A DNA stretch of 64,000 bases from Irineochytrium annulatum (GCA_027600665.1 JADGJL010000005.1:62001-126000), one strand, 5' to 3'; numbered from the stretch's first letter, positions 18,394-27,460 are shown. The notes: a model not told the origin generated them from the sequence alone. Numbers and translations are program-made.

Positions 18394-18485
18394 ATGACAT
18401 CCTCCATAACCAAGAATTTATCCTAAATTAATCCATTAATGTATTGTAACACAATACTAACCATGCGTAGAGGAATTGTTTCACT

Positions 18486-18573
18486 TTTGTCGATTACAAT
18501 TACATCATATGTCCTATTGCCTTCATAAATTATACATTCATGTGAATTTGACCAGCCTCCATTAATCGACAAC
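18486..18573. promoter_or_regulatory. Two Spo0A-box-like sequences
   Basis: TTTGTCGAT at 18486-18494 (plus) and GTTGTCGAT at 18573-18565 (minus) resemble the 0A box TTTGTCRAA (8 of 9 and 7 of 9 matches). They lie between the small membrane protein and the kinase. The boxes are short and could occur by chance. Confidence 0.3.
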
Positions 18574-18651
18574 ATCAGCTAATCATAATCGATATAATAC
18601 ATGTACATAAGTTGTTTGATGTGAGTTTTATGTCAAAGGGGGCGAGGCTAT

Positions 18652-20223
18652 TTGCTAAGTTACACGATGAAAATGGTAATTTTCCCACTGGGCTGTTTGC
18701 TTGTCATTCTGTCCTCTTATGTTCTAAGGCTTACCCCTCATTTGGCAATCATGTTGCTTTCGGGGACTTTATTGGTAGCAAGTATTTATGGGGAGAGAAG
18801 ATATCCCGTACTTAGGAAATTTCAATGGATTTTTCTCGGAACATTCCATTATTTCAGTGAGCTGAACTGGTGCAACATGTTGTATTATATGCTCATCCTT
18901 TCCATGATCCAGGGTAAACAGCGTGTAGCGCAGACCTTGCCCATTTCACTGCTGTTTATGCTGGAATATACGGTGATTCGCCTTTCCTATGTGCCTATAG
19001 ATGCATATGCATTGCTGGTATCCATGTTTGATTTGTTAACCTCTATTGTCATTATATTTTTATATCATACCTTGGTTAACAGTGAGACCGAGAAGCGCAG
19101 ACTTCGGGAAAAAAATCGGTTCCTCACCCTCCATGATCCGCTGACCGGACTGCTGAATTACGAAGGGTACATGGAGATGCTAAATAAGGCAGTAGAAGAA
19201 CATCGTTCTTTTTTGCTTATCCTTTTGAACGTTAATAACTTTAGCGGTTATAAAAAAGCTTCAGAAGATCCTTGGTGTACGGTAATCACAGGCACAGGCC
19301 AGATGATAAGCAATCATTTCACCGAGGCCTATGGCATATCCCGGTATGCAGGAGATCGATTCGCGGTCGTTTTGCCGGAGATACAGGATGTGGAAGAACG
19401 AATGTCGTCATTGTTGTCCGTTCAGCTGCAAGGACTCCAAGTAAGCTATAGTATCTCCCTGTACCCGGAAATGTCGAATTCGTTGCAGCACTTTATGACG
19501 GTGGCCGAGGATAGACTGCTTCAACAACAGCGCAGCAAATGGCTGAAAAATGAAGAAGAAGTATTTCGTTCCGAAAGGCTAAGGGCCGTAGGTGAACTGG
19601 CCGCGGGGATGGCTCATGAAATTCGGAACCCGCTTACCGCAATTCGAGGATTCCTGCAGCTGTCACGTGGACAAGCATTTAATATCGCACCATGGTATGA
19701 AGTGATTATGGGTGAGGTGACGAGAGTGACCGATCTGACGGCCGAATTTTTACAGTTTTCGAAACCTCATGCCAATCATATGAAGCCGGAACAATTGGGT
19801 CACTGCCTTGAGCGGGTGATGTCTTTGACCGAGTCAGATGCGGCATCCCGTGGACATCGAATTACACTTGAAATGTCGAATGAGCCAGTCGTAATCAACA
19901 TGGATCGGGATAAGATTGTGCAGGTATTGATCAATCTGATTCGTAACGCCTTTGAGGCAATGACAGACCCTGGCGAGGTTCATATGGATTTGTTACAGGA
20001 AGGAGACGCCGTACTCATTTCCATTACAGATACAGGAAGCGGCATTCCGGAAAATTCGCTATCCACAATCTTTAATCCCTTTTATACAACCAAAGAAGAA
20101 GGGACGGGACTGGGACTTGCACTCTGCCAGAAAATCGTTCAGGATCACAATGGTAAAATTACCGTTCATAGCGAAATGGGGGTTGGTTCAACCTTCACGC
20201 TTCATCTGCCAATGGAGACGTAA
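18652..20223 (+). CDS. Membrane sensor histidine kinase with degenerate GGDEF-like domain
   Basis: 523 residues; TTG start at 18652 after AAAGGGGGCGAGG. About five membrane segments occupy residues 1-145. A GGDEF-like domain follows (HDPLTGLLNYEGY; YGISRYAGDRFAVVLPE), but the active-site motif reads YAGDRF, so cyclic-di-GMP synthesis is unlikely. Then a HisKA domain with phospho-acceptor His322 (MAHEIRNPLTAIRGF) and a HATPase domain (NLIRNAFEAM, DTGSGIPENSL, GTGLGLALCQKIV). No response regulator is adjacent, which is typical of orphan kinases such as those feeding the Spo0 phosphorelay; that role is an inference. Confidence 0.88.
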   Translation: MLSYTMKMVIFPLGCLLVILSSYVLRLTPHLAIMLLSGTLLVASIYGERRYPVLRKFQWIFLGTFHYFSELNWCNMLYYMLILSMIQGKQRVAQTLPISLLFMLEYTVIRLSYVPIDAYALLVSMFDLLTSIVIIFLYHTLVNSETEKRRLREKNRFLTLHDPLTGLLNYEGYMEMLNKAVEEHRSFLLILLNVNNFSGYKKASEDPWCTVITGTGQMISNHFTEAYGISRYAGDRFAVVLPEIQDVEERMSSLLSVQLQGLQVSYSISLYPEMSNSLQHFMTVAEDRLLQQQRSKWLKNEEEVFRSERLRAVGELAAGMAHEIRNPLTAIRGFLQLSRGQAFNIAPWYEVIMGEVTRVTDLTAEFLQFSKPHANHMKPEQLGHCLERVMSLTESDAASRGHRITLEMSNEPVVINMDRDKIVQVLINLIRNAFEAMTDPGEVHMDLLQEGDAVLISITDTGSGIPENSLSTIFNPFYTTKEEGTGLGLALCQKIVQDHNGKITVHSEMGVGSTFTLHLPMET

Positions 20224-20282
20224 TGCGTATATCAAATTTTGGGACAGTAGCAGCATGCTTTCATTTAAAAAAAAACAAAAAA

Positions 20283-20325
20283 ACGCCGCATTGGGATTGA
20301 AGAACCCCATGCGGCGTTTTGTATT
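20283..20325. terminator. Rho-independent terminator after the kinase gene
   Basis: ACGCCGCAT / ATGCGGCGT arms with an inner GGG/CCCC pairing; T-rich on the plus side and an A run before the stem, so it can act in both directions. Confidence 0.85.
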
Positions 20326-20377
20326 TCGAATAAACTATTGTGCACAAACCACATCGGTTCAGATCATTTTAGCTAAT

Positions 20378-20576
20378 TTCTAAGGAACATAGGACGTCTT
20401 ATTTGGCCCTCAGGTCCTTACTTTAATTTGTAAGAAACTTCAGACACGTTATTTCCCAAAAAAACATGAAAAATACGCTGAAAACGCCTGTTTACTCGGA
20501 TATAACGTGGCTCTGGTTCCTTAGATTTCTGAAGGAGCTTCAAAAGCTTGAATAAGACGCCTCAGATTCGTTAGAG
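20378..20576. repeat. CGTTAGA-type repeat array (two direct + two inverted units), locus 1
   Basis: Units: TTCTAAGGAACATAGGACG... (20378-20405), TTTGTAAGAAACTTCAGACACG... (20427-20457), then inverted TATAACGTGGCTCTGGTTCC... (20501-20525) and GAATAAGACGCCTCAGATTC... (20550-20575). All fit a shared unit TCTAACGAAnCnnAGnnnCGnnTTAT. The same order occurs at 35609-35808. The array lies between convergent genes and has no ORF. Confidence 0.65.
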
Positions 20577-20591
20577 CTCGCCCCACACGCT

Positions 20592-22433
20592 TTAGTTCGA
20601 CTTATTTAGCTGTCCCTGATGTAACTGATAGTAGAATCCTTGTTGCTGCATCAATGCGTCGTGGCTTCCACGTTCAGCGATCTGTCCATCATCAATGACG
20701 AGAATCTGATCGGCTTCACGAATTGTGCTCAGTCTGTGGGCGATGACAAAGCTGGTACGATCCTTCATTAACGTCCGCATCGCTTCCTGGATCTTCATCT
20801 CAGTACGCGTATCAATGCTGCTTGTTGCTTCATCCAGAATAAGAATGGCCGGATCAGCCAGAATTGCCCGGGCAATGGTCAGCAGCTGTCGTTGTCCTTG
20901 GCTTAGATTGCTGCCCCCGGAAATGATGGGGGTATCGTAGCCCTGCGACAGTTTGCGGATGAATGAGTGTGCATTTGCAAGCATAGCTGCTTGCCTGATC
21001 TGTTCATCTGTTGCGTCTGGCTTGCCATAGGCGAGATTGTCGCGAATGGTACCCGAGAACAGGTAGGCATCCTGAAGTACAATGCCGAGCTGCCGACGGA
21101 GTTGATCCTTCTCCAGTTCCGAGATGTCACATCCATCGATGGTAATCCGTCCGCCTGTAATCTCGTAGAAACGGGGTAACAGGTTGATGATAGTCGTTTT
21201 ACCTGCGCCGGTGGGTCCAACAAGTGCAATCATCTCGCCAGGGTTTGCAGTAAAACTGACCTTCTTCAGAATGTCTCGTTCCGCACTGTACCCGAAGGAC
21301 ACATCCTCAAATACAACTTTACCTTGAATCTGATCCAGTTGTTTCTTCTGTTCCTCCACATATTCGCCAGGCGTATCCATGATGTGAAACACACGTTCAG
21401 CACCCGCAATGGCAGCCTGAATCAGATTGTACTGATTGGCCAGATCGCTCAGCGGTCGCTCAATCTGGCGAGAGTATGCGAGAAAACTGACAATTAGTCC
21501 GATGGACGTCAGATCATGATAAGCCATCCATCCACCTACAGAAGCCAGTATGGCAAAACCAATATTGTTCATCACGTTCATCGTTGTCCCAACCAAACCC
21601 GAAACAGTCTGGGCCTGGGTGCTGGATGTACGAAGTTTCTCGTTCAGGTTCTGAAAATGTTGATGTGCCTGATCCTGACGGTTATAAGCCGCTACGACTT
21701 TCTGTCCAGCAATGGTTTCCTGAGCATACCCATTCAGTTCACCGAGCAATTTTTGCTGGGCGGTGAAATGTTTGCGTGTTCTTGACGCGATCAGACGAGT
21801 GGCGATGGTAATTAAGGGTACCGTCACCAGACTGAGCAGGGTAAGCCGAACATCAAGTGCGAACATGATCGACAAAGAGCCAACGAGCAGGATGGCACTG
21901 GACATCAACTGGGTTACGCTTTGATTCAGCGTTGTAGATACGTTGTCAATATCATTGGTGGCCCGGCTCATCAGATCCCCGCTTTGATTTTTATCAAAAA
22001 AGCTGACAGGCAGCTCTTGCAGTCGGGAGAACAACGCATGACGCAGATCTTTAACGGTCAGTTGGGACACACCAATCATGACATAGGATTGAGCCCACAT
22101 CAGGAGTGAGCCAAGGACATAAACACTCAGCAAGAGGAGACATTCTTTCAGCAAACCCGCTGTTACTTTGGGAACGATATGTTCGTTAACGGCACGGCCG
22201 AGAAGATAAGGTCCCGCCAGATTGAGCAGTGTTCCGAGAGCGGTCAGCACCAATGCAGCAATAACTCCTTTGCGATGACGTCCCATGTATGACCATACCC
22301 TAATCAGGGCGTGGCGAGCATTCTTGGCTCTGACTTTGGGAACAGGTCCTCTGCCCGCTGGTCCGGGTCTTCCGATGGGAGGCACGACCGTTTGTTGTAT
22401 GGAGGAAGAGGCAGGTTTAGCCAAATTGAACAT
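20592..22433 (-). CDS. ABC exporter half-transporter (permease-ATPase), YfiC-like
   Basis: 613 residues from ATG at 22433; a 40-residue upstream extension in frame is not supported by an RBS. AAGGAGG abuts this ATG directly, so TTG at 22424, with a 9-base gap, may be the true start. An N-terminal Pro-rich tail is followed by six membrane segments (ABC_membrane) and an ATPase with Walker A GPTGAGKT, signature LSQGQRQLL and Walker B ILILDEATSSID. It overlaps the gene upstream, and the two should form a heterodimeric type IV exporter for drugs or lipids. It is the third gene of the MarR-controlled operon. Confidence 0.92.
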   Translation of the reverse strand: MFNLAKPASSSIQQTVVPPIGRPGPAGRGPVPKVRAKNARHALIRVWSYMGRHRKGVIAALVLTALGTLLNLAGPYLLGRAVNEHIVPKVTAGLLKECLLLLSVYVLGSLLMWAQSYVMIGVSQLTVKDLRHALFSRLQELPVSFFDKNQSGDLMSRATNDIDNVSTTLNQSVTQLMSSAILLVGSLSIMFALDVRLTLLSLVTVPLITIATRLIASRTRKHFTAQQKLLGELNGYAQETIAGQKVVAAYNRQDQAHQHFQNLNEKLRTSSTQAQTVSGLVGTTMNVMNNIGFAILASVGGWMAYHDLTSIGLIVSFLAYSRQIERPLSDLANQYNLIQAAIAGAERVFHIMDTPGEYVEEQKKQLDQIQGKVVFEDVSFGYSAERDILKKVSFTANPGEMIALVGPTGAGKTTIINLLPRFYEITGGRITIDGCDISELEKDQLRRQLGIVLQDAYLFSGTIRDNLAYGKPDATDEQIRQAAMLANAHSFIRKLSQGYDTPIISGGSNLSQGQRQLLTIARAILADPAILILDEATSSIDTRTEMKIQEAMRTLMKDRTSFVIAHRLSTIREADQILVIDDGQIAERGSHDALMQQQGFYYQLHQGQLNKSN

Positions 22434-24204
22434 CCTCCTTCCGTTGCTGCGAATAATAGATCGATTGGTAGTGAGATGAATGAGCCATAAGGTCATCATG
22501 TGTGCCGCTGGCAACGATCTGTCCTTCATCAATAACATATATACAGTCTGCATCCTTCACGGAGGAGATCCGCTGTGCAATCAAGAAGGTGGTACTGTCT
22601 TTCATCAAGGATTGCAATGCCTTCTGAATACTTGCTTCTGTGCGCAGATCCACAGCACTGGTGCTATCATCCAGAATCAGCACTTCCGGTCGCATGAGCA
22701 GGGCACGTGCAATGGATATACGTTGTTTCTGCCCACCGGACAGATTGACTCCGCGCTGACCCAGTTCCGTGTCATACCCGTCTTTCAGTTTCATAATAAA
22801 ATCATCCGCAGCTGCAGCTTGTGCCGCAGCTCGCAATTCAGCATCTGTTGCACCGGGCCGTCCAAAGCAAATGTTATCCCGGATGCTGCCGCTGAACAGA
22901 ATGGATTCCTGGAGCACAATGGACACACGGCTACGAAGATCCTGAAGATCCCAGTTGCGTACGTTCACTCCATTCACGAGCACTTCACCCTGCGAAGCAT
23001 CATACAGACGGGGAATCAGCTGCACCAGCGATGTTTTGCCTGAACCTGTGGAACCGATCAGGGCCACTTTCTCACCCGGGCGAGCGATCAGGTTAATGCC
23101 AGAGAGTGCATGATCTCCGTCATAACGGAAAGACACGTCCCTGAACTCCACTTGACCAGCTGTGCGCGACACGACAGGAGATGGTTGGGATGATCTCTGG
23201 TGGTCACGGGTAGACGGAAGTGACTGTACAATCCTGGAGTTATCGCTTCCTGATTGAATATCCGGCTGTGTATGTAACACCTCGTTGATCCGGGCGGCAG
23301 ATACCTTGGCTCGGGAGAAACTCATCATCATCATGCCGATCGACGTGAGGGATGAGAGTACAACCGTGACATAGTTGATAAAAGCAATCAGATCTCCGGC
23401 AGCAATATCGCCTCCAACTACCTGGAAACCTCCGAACCACAGCACCGCTACAATGGTAGCGTTCAGCATCAAGCTGAGCACGGGTGCATTCAGCGTGACT
23501 ATACGCCAGGCTTTGAGGGCGGTTGAAGTATAATCTTCGTTGGATTGCTTGAACCTCTTTTTCTCCAGACGTGCACGTGCAAACGCCTTGACGACACGGA
23601 TGCCGGCAAGATTCTCCTGGAGCACGGCGTTGACCTGATCAAGCTTGCTCTGAACACTGGCGAACAGCGGATAGGAAGCTTTTATCAGAATAAATAAAAT
23701 AATAAACAGTACCGGCACAGTGGCAATAAGAATTAAAGCCAGCTTCACACTAATTGTAAATGCCATGATGATACTACCGATGATCAGCATCGGCGAACGG
23801 ATAAACATCCGCAGCAGCATCTGTACAAAAGTTTGCATCTGTGTAATATCACTGGTCAGACGAGTAATCAGAGATCCTTCCTGAAACGTATCCAGATTAC
23901 GGAAGGAGAAGGTCTGAATATGATCAAACAGTTCCTGACGCAGGTCCGTGCCGTATCCTACGGCAGCTTTGCTTGAATAGAGTGTGCAGCCTGCGCCGCC
24001 AACCCAGCCGATTAACGCAACAAGTAACATGATCAGACCTGTAGTTACGATATGGGACAGATTTCCTGAAAGTACACCATCATCCACGATGCTGGACATC
24101 AGTTTGGGCTGGAGCAGATCCATGGTTACCTCAAGTACCATGAGTAGCGGGGCGATGATCGCCGCTGACTTATACGGTGTCAAGAATCGTTTTAACGTCC
24201 ACAA
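22417..24204 (-). CDS. ABC exporter half-transporter (permease-ATPase), YfiB-like
   Basis: 595 residues, ATG preceded by GAGGTGATTTCCT. Six membrane segments (residues ~15-310), then an ATPase with Walker A GSTGSGKT, signature LSGGQKQRI and Walker B VLILDDSTSAVD. Asp replaces the usual catalytic Glu (LDD), a degenerate site typical of one half of heterodimeric exporters; its partner has the canonical LDE. It lies between a MarR gene and the partner half-transporter, the arrangement of drug-inducible efflux operons. Substrate unknown. Confidence 0.93.
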   Translation of the reverse strand: MWTLKRFLTPYKSAAIIAPLLMVLEVTMDLLQPKLMSSIVDDGVLSGNLSHIVTTGLIMLLVALIGWVGGAGCTLYSSKAAVGYGTDLRQELFDHIQTFSFRNLDTFQEGSLITRLTSDITQMQTFVQMLLRMFIRSPMLIIGSIIMAFTISVKLALILIATVPVLFIILFILIKASYPLFASVQSKLDQVNAVLQENLAGIRVVKAFARARLEKKRFKQSNEDYTSTALKAWRIVTLNAPVLSLMLNATIVAVLWFGGFQVVGGDIAAGDLIAFINYVTVVLSSLTSIGMMMMSFSRAKVSAARINEVLHTQPDIQSGSDNSRIVQSLPSTRDHQRSSQPSPVVSRTAGQVEFRDVSFRYDGDHALSGINLIARPGEKVALIGSTGSGKTSLVQLIPRLYDASQGEVLVNGVNVRNWDLQDLRSRVSIVLQESILFSGSIRDNICFGRPGATDAELRAAAQAAAADDFIMKLKDGYDTELGQRGVNLSGGQKQRISIARALLMRPEVLILDDSTSAVDLRTEASIQKALQSLMKDSTTFLIAQRISSVKDADCIYVIDEGQIVASGTHDDLMAHSSHYQSIYYSQQRKEDVQFG

Positions 24205-24306
24205 TAGGAAATCACCTCAGTTTTAATTGCATAAGTAAATCAATTTCATCAACCTTTAGCTGCTTCAAGCCAGTTGTTATTAGCGATATCGAGAGTTTGC
24301 ATCACC

Positions 24307-24741
24307 TCAGGATTCACGCAGGTTTTGGAGCATACGCTGTGCAAGTGCAGACATGATCTCGGATTCTTCCGGCGTAAAATCTTTCTGAGCCTGCTGTTCC
24401 AACTCCTGAATCACGATCCTCAATTCTTGCAGCGCGGAGCGTCCCTGATCCGTCAGGTATACCCGCAGACTGCGCAGATCCTTCGGGTCTGCTTCACGTC
24501 TCACATAACCGGATGTTTCCATGCGCTTGAGCATGACGGTTACCGTTGCGGGGCTGCGCTGAAGTTGTTCGGCCAGTTTTTTCTGGGATTGGCCATCCTC
24601 CCGTTCAAGCTGGAACAACAAAGGGGGCTGCCCCGGGTATAACTCGGGGTGGTTCACAAGTTTCTCATGAACCTTGTAACGTTTGAGTTTCACGAGTTCG
24701 GATAGCTGTCCCATTAACCGATCATTGTGGACTGGGTTCAT
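24307..24741 (-). CDS. MarR-family transcriptional repressor
   Basis: 144 residues. Winged HTH with the MarR signature (KKLAEQLQRSPATVTVMLKRMETSGYVRREADPKDLRS). MarR proteins bind palindromic operators as dimers and are released by small phenolic or drug-like ligands. It is the first gene of the operon with the two ABC half-transporters, and a perfect 22-bp palindrome sits just after its promoter, so autorepression and drug-induced expression of the exporter are inferred. Confidence 0.93.
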   Translation of the reverse strand: MNPVHNDRLMGQLSELVKLKRYKVHEKLVNHPELYPGQPPLLFQLEREDGQSQKKLAEQLQRSPATVTVMLKRMETSGYVRREADPKDLRSLRVYLTDQGRSALQELRIVIQELEQQAQKDFTPEESEIMSALAQRMLQNLRES

Positions 24742-24810
24742 ATCATCCGCTCCATTTCTACTTCATTTCAACTTCTCGGTACTGAAAACTAGACATTTTT
24801 GAACACATCA

Positions 24811-24860
24811 TTTAGTTAGTCGACTAACTAAATTTTAAGTTTGATTTGACATATCGTCAA
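24811..24860 (-). promoter_or_regulatory. MarR operon promoter with perfect palindromic operator
   Basis: On the minus strand: TTGACG (24860-24855), 17-base spacer, TAAAAT (24837-24832). Immediately downstream, 24811-24832 is a perfect 22-bp palindrome with half-site TTTAGTTAGTC, sharing one base with the -10. This is a typical position for repression by the MarR protein encoded downstream. Confidence 0.85.
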
Positions 24861-24894
24861 GTGACTACAGATCATTTATTTTGGATTGGAAATA

Positions 24895-24962
24895 TTGACC
24901 TGAGATAAAACGATGTGATAAATTGATATTATCTAATTGTTAATAACAAAATGTTAATAACA
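24895..24962 (+). promoter_or_regulatory. Promoter and tandem operator-like palindromes of the ADP-ribose cluster
   Basis: A possible promoter is TTGACC (24895-24900), 18-base spacer, TAAATT (24919-24924). After it, the 11-base palindrome TGTTAATAACA occurs twice, at 24938-24948 and 24952-24962, 14 bp apart. Two identical sites just after the expected transcription start suggest repression, probably by the NrtR-like protein encoded next; the regulator assignment is inferred. Confidence 0.65.
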
Positions 24963-24980
24963 GAATGGGGTTTATATCGT

Positions 24981-25919
24981 ATGACTAAGGAAGGTTCCTC
25001 TGGAGGAAATACTCTCGATTACCAGGAGCATCAGGATCAGGCACATATTAGTGAAGAACAGTTTTTGGACAGCTATGATGCTGGCGATTATGAACGTCCT
25101 TCCGTCACCGTGGACATGTTGGTATTTACGATTCGCAGTGAAGCTCAGGAGAATTATCGCAAGCTCGCGGAACCCGAACTCCAGTTGCTGCTGATTCGGC
25201 GAGGTGGCCATCCCTATCTGGGACAGTGGGCGTTACCGGGCGGATTTGTCTCCATGCAGGAATCATTGGAAGATGCTGCTCGGCGGGAATTGTTGACGGA
25301 GACGGGGCTGGATGATATTTATCTGGAGCAACTGTACACCTGGGGAGATGTCGATCGAGACCCACGTACACGGGTTATCAGCTGTTCCTATATGGCACTG
25401 GTCGATAGTAGCGAGCTGGAGCTTCAGGCCGGTGATGATGCCAGTGAGGCCAGTTGGTTTCGGGTGGAGCAGCGTCTTCTGGAAGAGAAGCGCCATATCC
25501 ATGAGCGTGGACGTGTGACAGAACGCAGGCTGCAGTTGATTTTGACCAATGGAACAGAAGAGTTGTCGGCCATTGTTGAGACAAAAGAAACGATAGAAGG
25601 AAAAGTACGGAGCCATCATGTGACGTTGGGTGAGGTTCAGGGGATTGCATTTGATCATGCCAAAATCATTCATTATGCACTTGAGCGTCTGCGATCCAAG
25701 ATCGAGTATACGGATATTGCATTCAATCTGATGCCGGAGACGTTCACACTGACTGCACTTCAGAAAGTACATGAGATCATTAGTGGCAAAAAGCTGCTGG
25801 CTGCTGCTTTCCGGCGCAAAATCGCCGATTGGGTCATTGAGACGGGAGAATATGCGAGCAGTGCCGGTCATCGACCATCACGTTTATACAGATTGAATCC
25901 AGAGAGGCATACACCATAG
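24981..25919 (+). CDS. Nudix-domain regulator with NrtR-like winged helix
   Basis: 312 residues from ATG at 24981 (weak GGGG upstream); ATG at 24951 is in frame but lies against the second operator-like palindrome. The Nudix domain spans ~35-185. Its Nudix box reads GGFVSMQESLEDAARRELLTETG, with Thr in place of the first Glu of the EE pair, so catalysis may be weak. The last ~90 residues (YTDIAFNLMPETFTLTALQ to SSAGHRPSRLYRLN) match the winged helix of NrtR regulators, which sense ADP-ribose and control NAD metabolism. It heads a cluster of ADP-ribose-handling genes and probably regulates it. Confidence 0.85.
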   Translation: MTKEGSSGGNTLDYQEHQDQAHISEEQFLDSYDAGDYERPSVTVDMLVFTIRSEAQENYRKLAEPELQLLLIRRGGHPYLGQWALPGGFVSMQESLEDAARRELLTETGLDDIYLEQLYTWGDVDRDPRTRVISCSYMALVDSSELELQAGDDASEASWFRVEQRLLEEKRHIHERGRVTERRLQLILTNGTEELSAIVETKETIEGKVRSHHVTLGEVQGIAFDHAKIIHYALERLRSKIEYTDIAFNLMPETFTLTALQKVHEIISGKKLLAAAFRRKIADWVIETGEYASSAGHRPSRLYRLNPERHTP

Positions 25920-26011
25920 AAACGGTAGGAACCAATGAACTCGTACGAAGTGATTCAGGCCAGAGGCCCGGATCGTTGTATACATGAGGAGAAAGTAAAG
26001 AGGGGATATGG

Positions 26012-26497
26012 ATGGAAAAGTTTACGTTTTTCTGGCGGACAGCATCTCCGTTCTCACAGTGGCACCCGGCGGACTTTACCGTGAATGGGGTTCACTACAC
26101 GAGTGCGGAGCAATACATGATGCACCAGAAAGCACTGCTGTTTGGGGATCAGACCATGGCCGACAAGATTCTGAAGGCAAGCTCTGCTTCGGTACAAAAA
26201 AAGCTGGGCAGACAGGTCGCAGGTTTCGACCAGACGTTATGGGAAGCTGAGTGTCAGCGCATCGTTTACGAGGGCAATTTGGCCAAATTTACACAAAACG
26301 AAGAACTGCTAACCGCGCTGCGCGCCACTCGTGGAACGACCCTTGTGGAAGCAAGCCCGGATGATCGCATCTGGGGTGTGGGACTGGCGGAGGAAGACCC
26401 GCGCATTCGCAATCGAAGAACATGGCGGGGAACCAATTGGCTGGGTGAGATTCTGACCCGTCTAAGACAAGATATAGGAAGTGATTCAGATGAGTAA
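26012..26497 (+). CDS. NADAR (YbiA-like) N-glycosidase family protein
   Basis: 161 residues; ATG at 26012 after AGAGGGGATATGG. The family blocks are complete: PFSQWHPADF, SAEQYMMHQKALLFGD, LGRQVAGFD, EGNLAKFTQN, LVEASPDDRIWGVGL and TWRGTNWLG. YbiA/RibX-type members cleave the N-glycosidic bond of riboflavin intermediates; other NADAR proteins are reported to remove ADP-ribose from guanine bases. Here the context decides: the next gene overlaps it and encodes a PARG-like protein, then a macrodomain protein follows, and no riboflavin gene is nearby. ADP-ribose removal from nucleic acid is thus the favoured, inferred role. Confidence 0.88.
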   Translation: MEKFTFFWRTASPFSQWHPADFTVNGVHYTSAEQYMMHQKALLFGDQTMADKILKASSASVQKKLGRQVAGFDQTLWEAECQRIVYEGNLAKFTQNEELLTALRATRGTTLVEASPDDRIWGVGLAEEDPRIRNRRTWRGTNWLGEILTRLRQDIGSDSDE

Positions 26498-27413
26498 TTC
26501 TATTAGATCAACTGGCAATGGTGGCTCCAATTCACGTTCCAAGCGGGCTAATATCGCACAGCAGACGTTAGCTATTTTGGATGAAGGGCATTACGTAAAT
26601 GGGTATGATCGCAAGGTTGGGATCGGTACCGATGTGCAGCAAGCCATCCGAAATTCGGTGTTATACCCTCCAGCAGCATTGTCCGCGCTCAGAGAAAAAC
26701 GTCGTACAGAAGCTCAGGTTGGAATTCAACTCGCTACCCCATCATCTGAAGTTCAAGCTGCATTGGGTCGCATTGAAGTTACTGGCGAGACTACACTTGG
26801 AGCCGCTTCACGTTTGGCGGTAGCTGAAGGAAGAGAAGATGTGGTCTGTCTGAACTTTGCATCGGCGAAAAATCCGGGCGGCGGTTTCCTTGGCGGAAGT
26901 CAGGCACAGGAAGAGAGTCTGGCCCGAGCGACAGGCTTATACCCGTGCATCGCCCAGATGGATGAAATGTACGAGTACAATCGCAAACAGCGATCGGGTC
27001 TCTATTCGCATTATATGATCTATTCACCGGATGTTCCGGTGATCCGTGATGATGAAGACAGGCTGCTGGATAAATATTATGTATGCTCATTCATTACTGC
27101 GCCGGCGGTGAATGCCGGTGTGGTGAAAGAGCGTGGAGAAGCGGATGATTTACAGATTGAATCGGTGATGAAGGAACGCATCCGTTATATTCTGGATGTG
27201 GCTGTTGCGAATGGTCACCACACGATTGTTCTGGGTGCGTACGGTTGCGGCGTATTTCGTAATGAACCAGCAGTAGTGGCGAAGTATTTTCATGATGTGT
27301 TAGTGGGAGAGGCTTATAAGGACGCCTTTGAACGCATTGTATTTGCCGTATATGATCGATCAGCAGGTCAGAGAACATTAAAGGCATTTCAACGTTTTTT
27401 GGCAGAGGTCTAA
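26490..27413 (+). CDS. Bacterial PARG-like ADP-ribose glycohydrolase (TIGR02452 family)
   Basis: 307 residues from ATG at 26490 with AGGAA nine bases before it; the GTG at 26481 is less well placed. It overlaps the NADAR gene by eight bases. The PARG signature GGG-x(6)-QEE is intact (NPGGGFLGGSQAQEESL), including the adjacent Glu pair needed for catalysis. Other macrodomain blocks: VCLNFASAKNPGG, YVCSFITAPAVNAG, VLGAYGCGVFRNEP. Bacterial PARG enzymes release ADP-ribose from poly- or mono-ADP-ribosylated targets. With the flanking NADAR and TARG1-like genes it forms an ADP-ribose-eraser cluster. Confidence 0.88.
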   Translation: MSNSIRSTGNGGSNSRSKRANIAQQTLAILDEGHYVNGYDRKVGIGTDVQQAIRNSVLYPPAALSALREKRRTEAQVGIQLATPSSEVQAALGRIEVTGETTLGAASRLAVAEGREDVVCLNFASAKNPGGGFLGGSQAQEESLARATGLYPCIAQMDEMYEYNRKQRSGLYSHYMIYSPDVPVIRDDEDRLLDKYYVCSFITAPAVNAGVVKERGEADDLQIESVMKERIRYILDVAVANGHHTIVLGAYGCGVFRNEPAVVAKYFHDVLVGEAYKDAFERIVFAVYDRSAGQRTLKAFQRFLAEV

Positions 27414-27460
27414 TAAATAAAATAAGGATCTGTGTAAATAGGATAAAGGAGAGAGATGAC

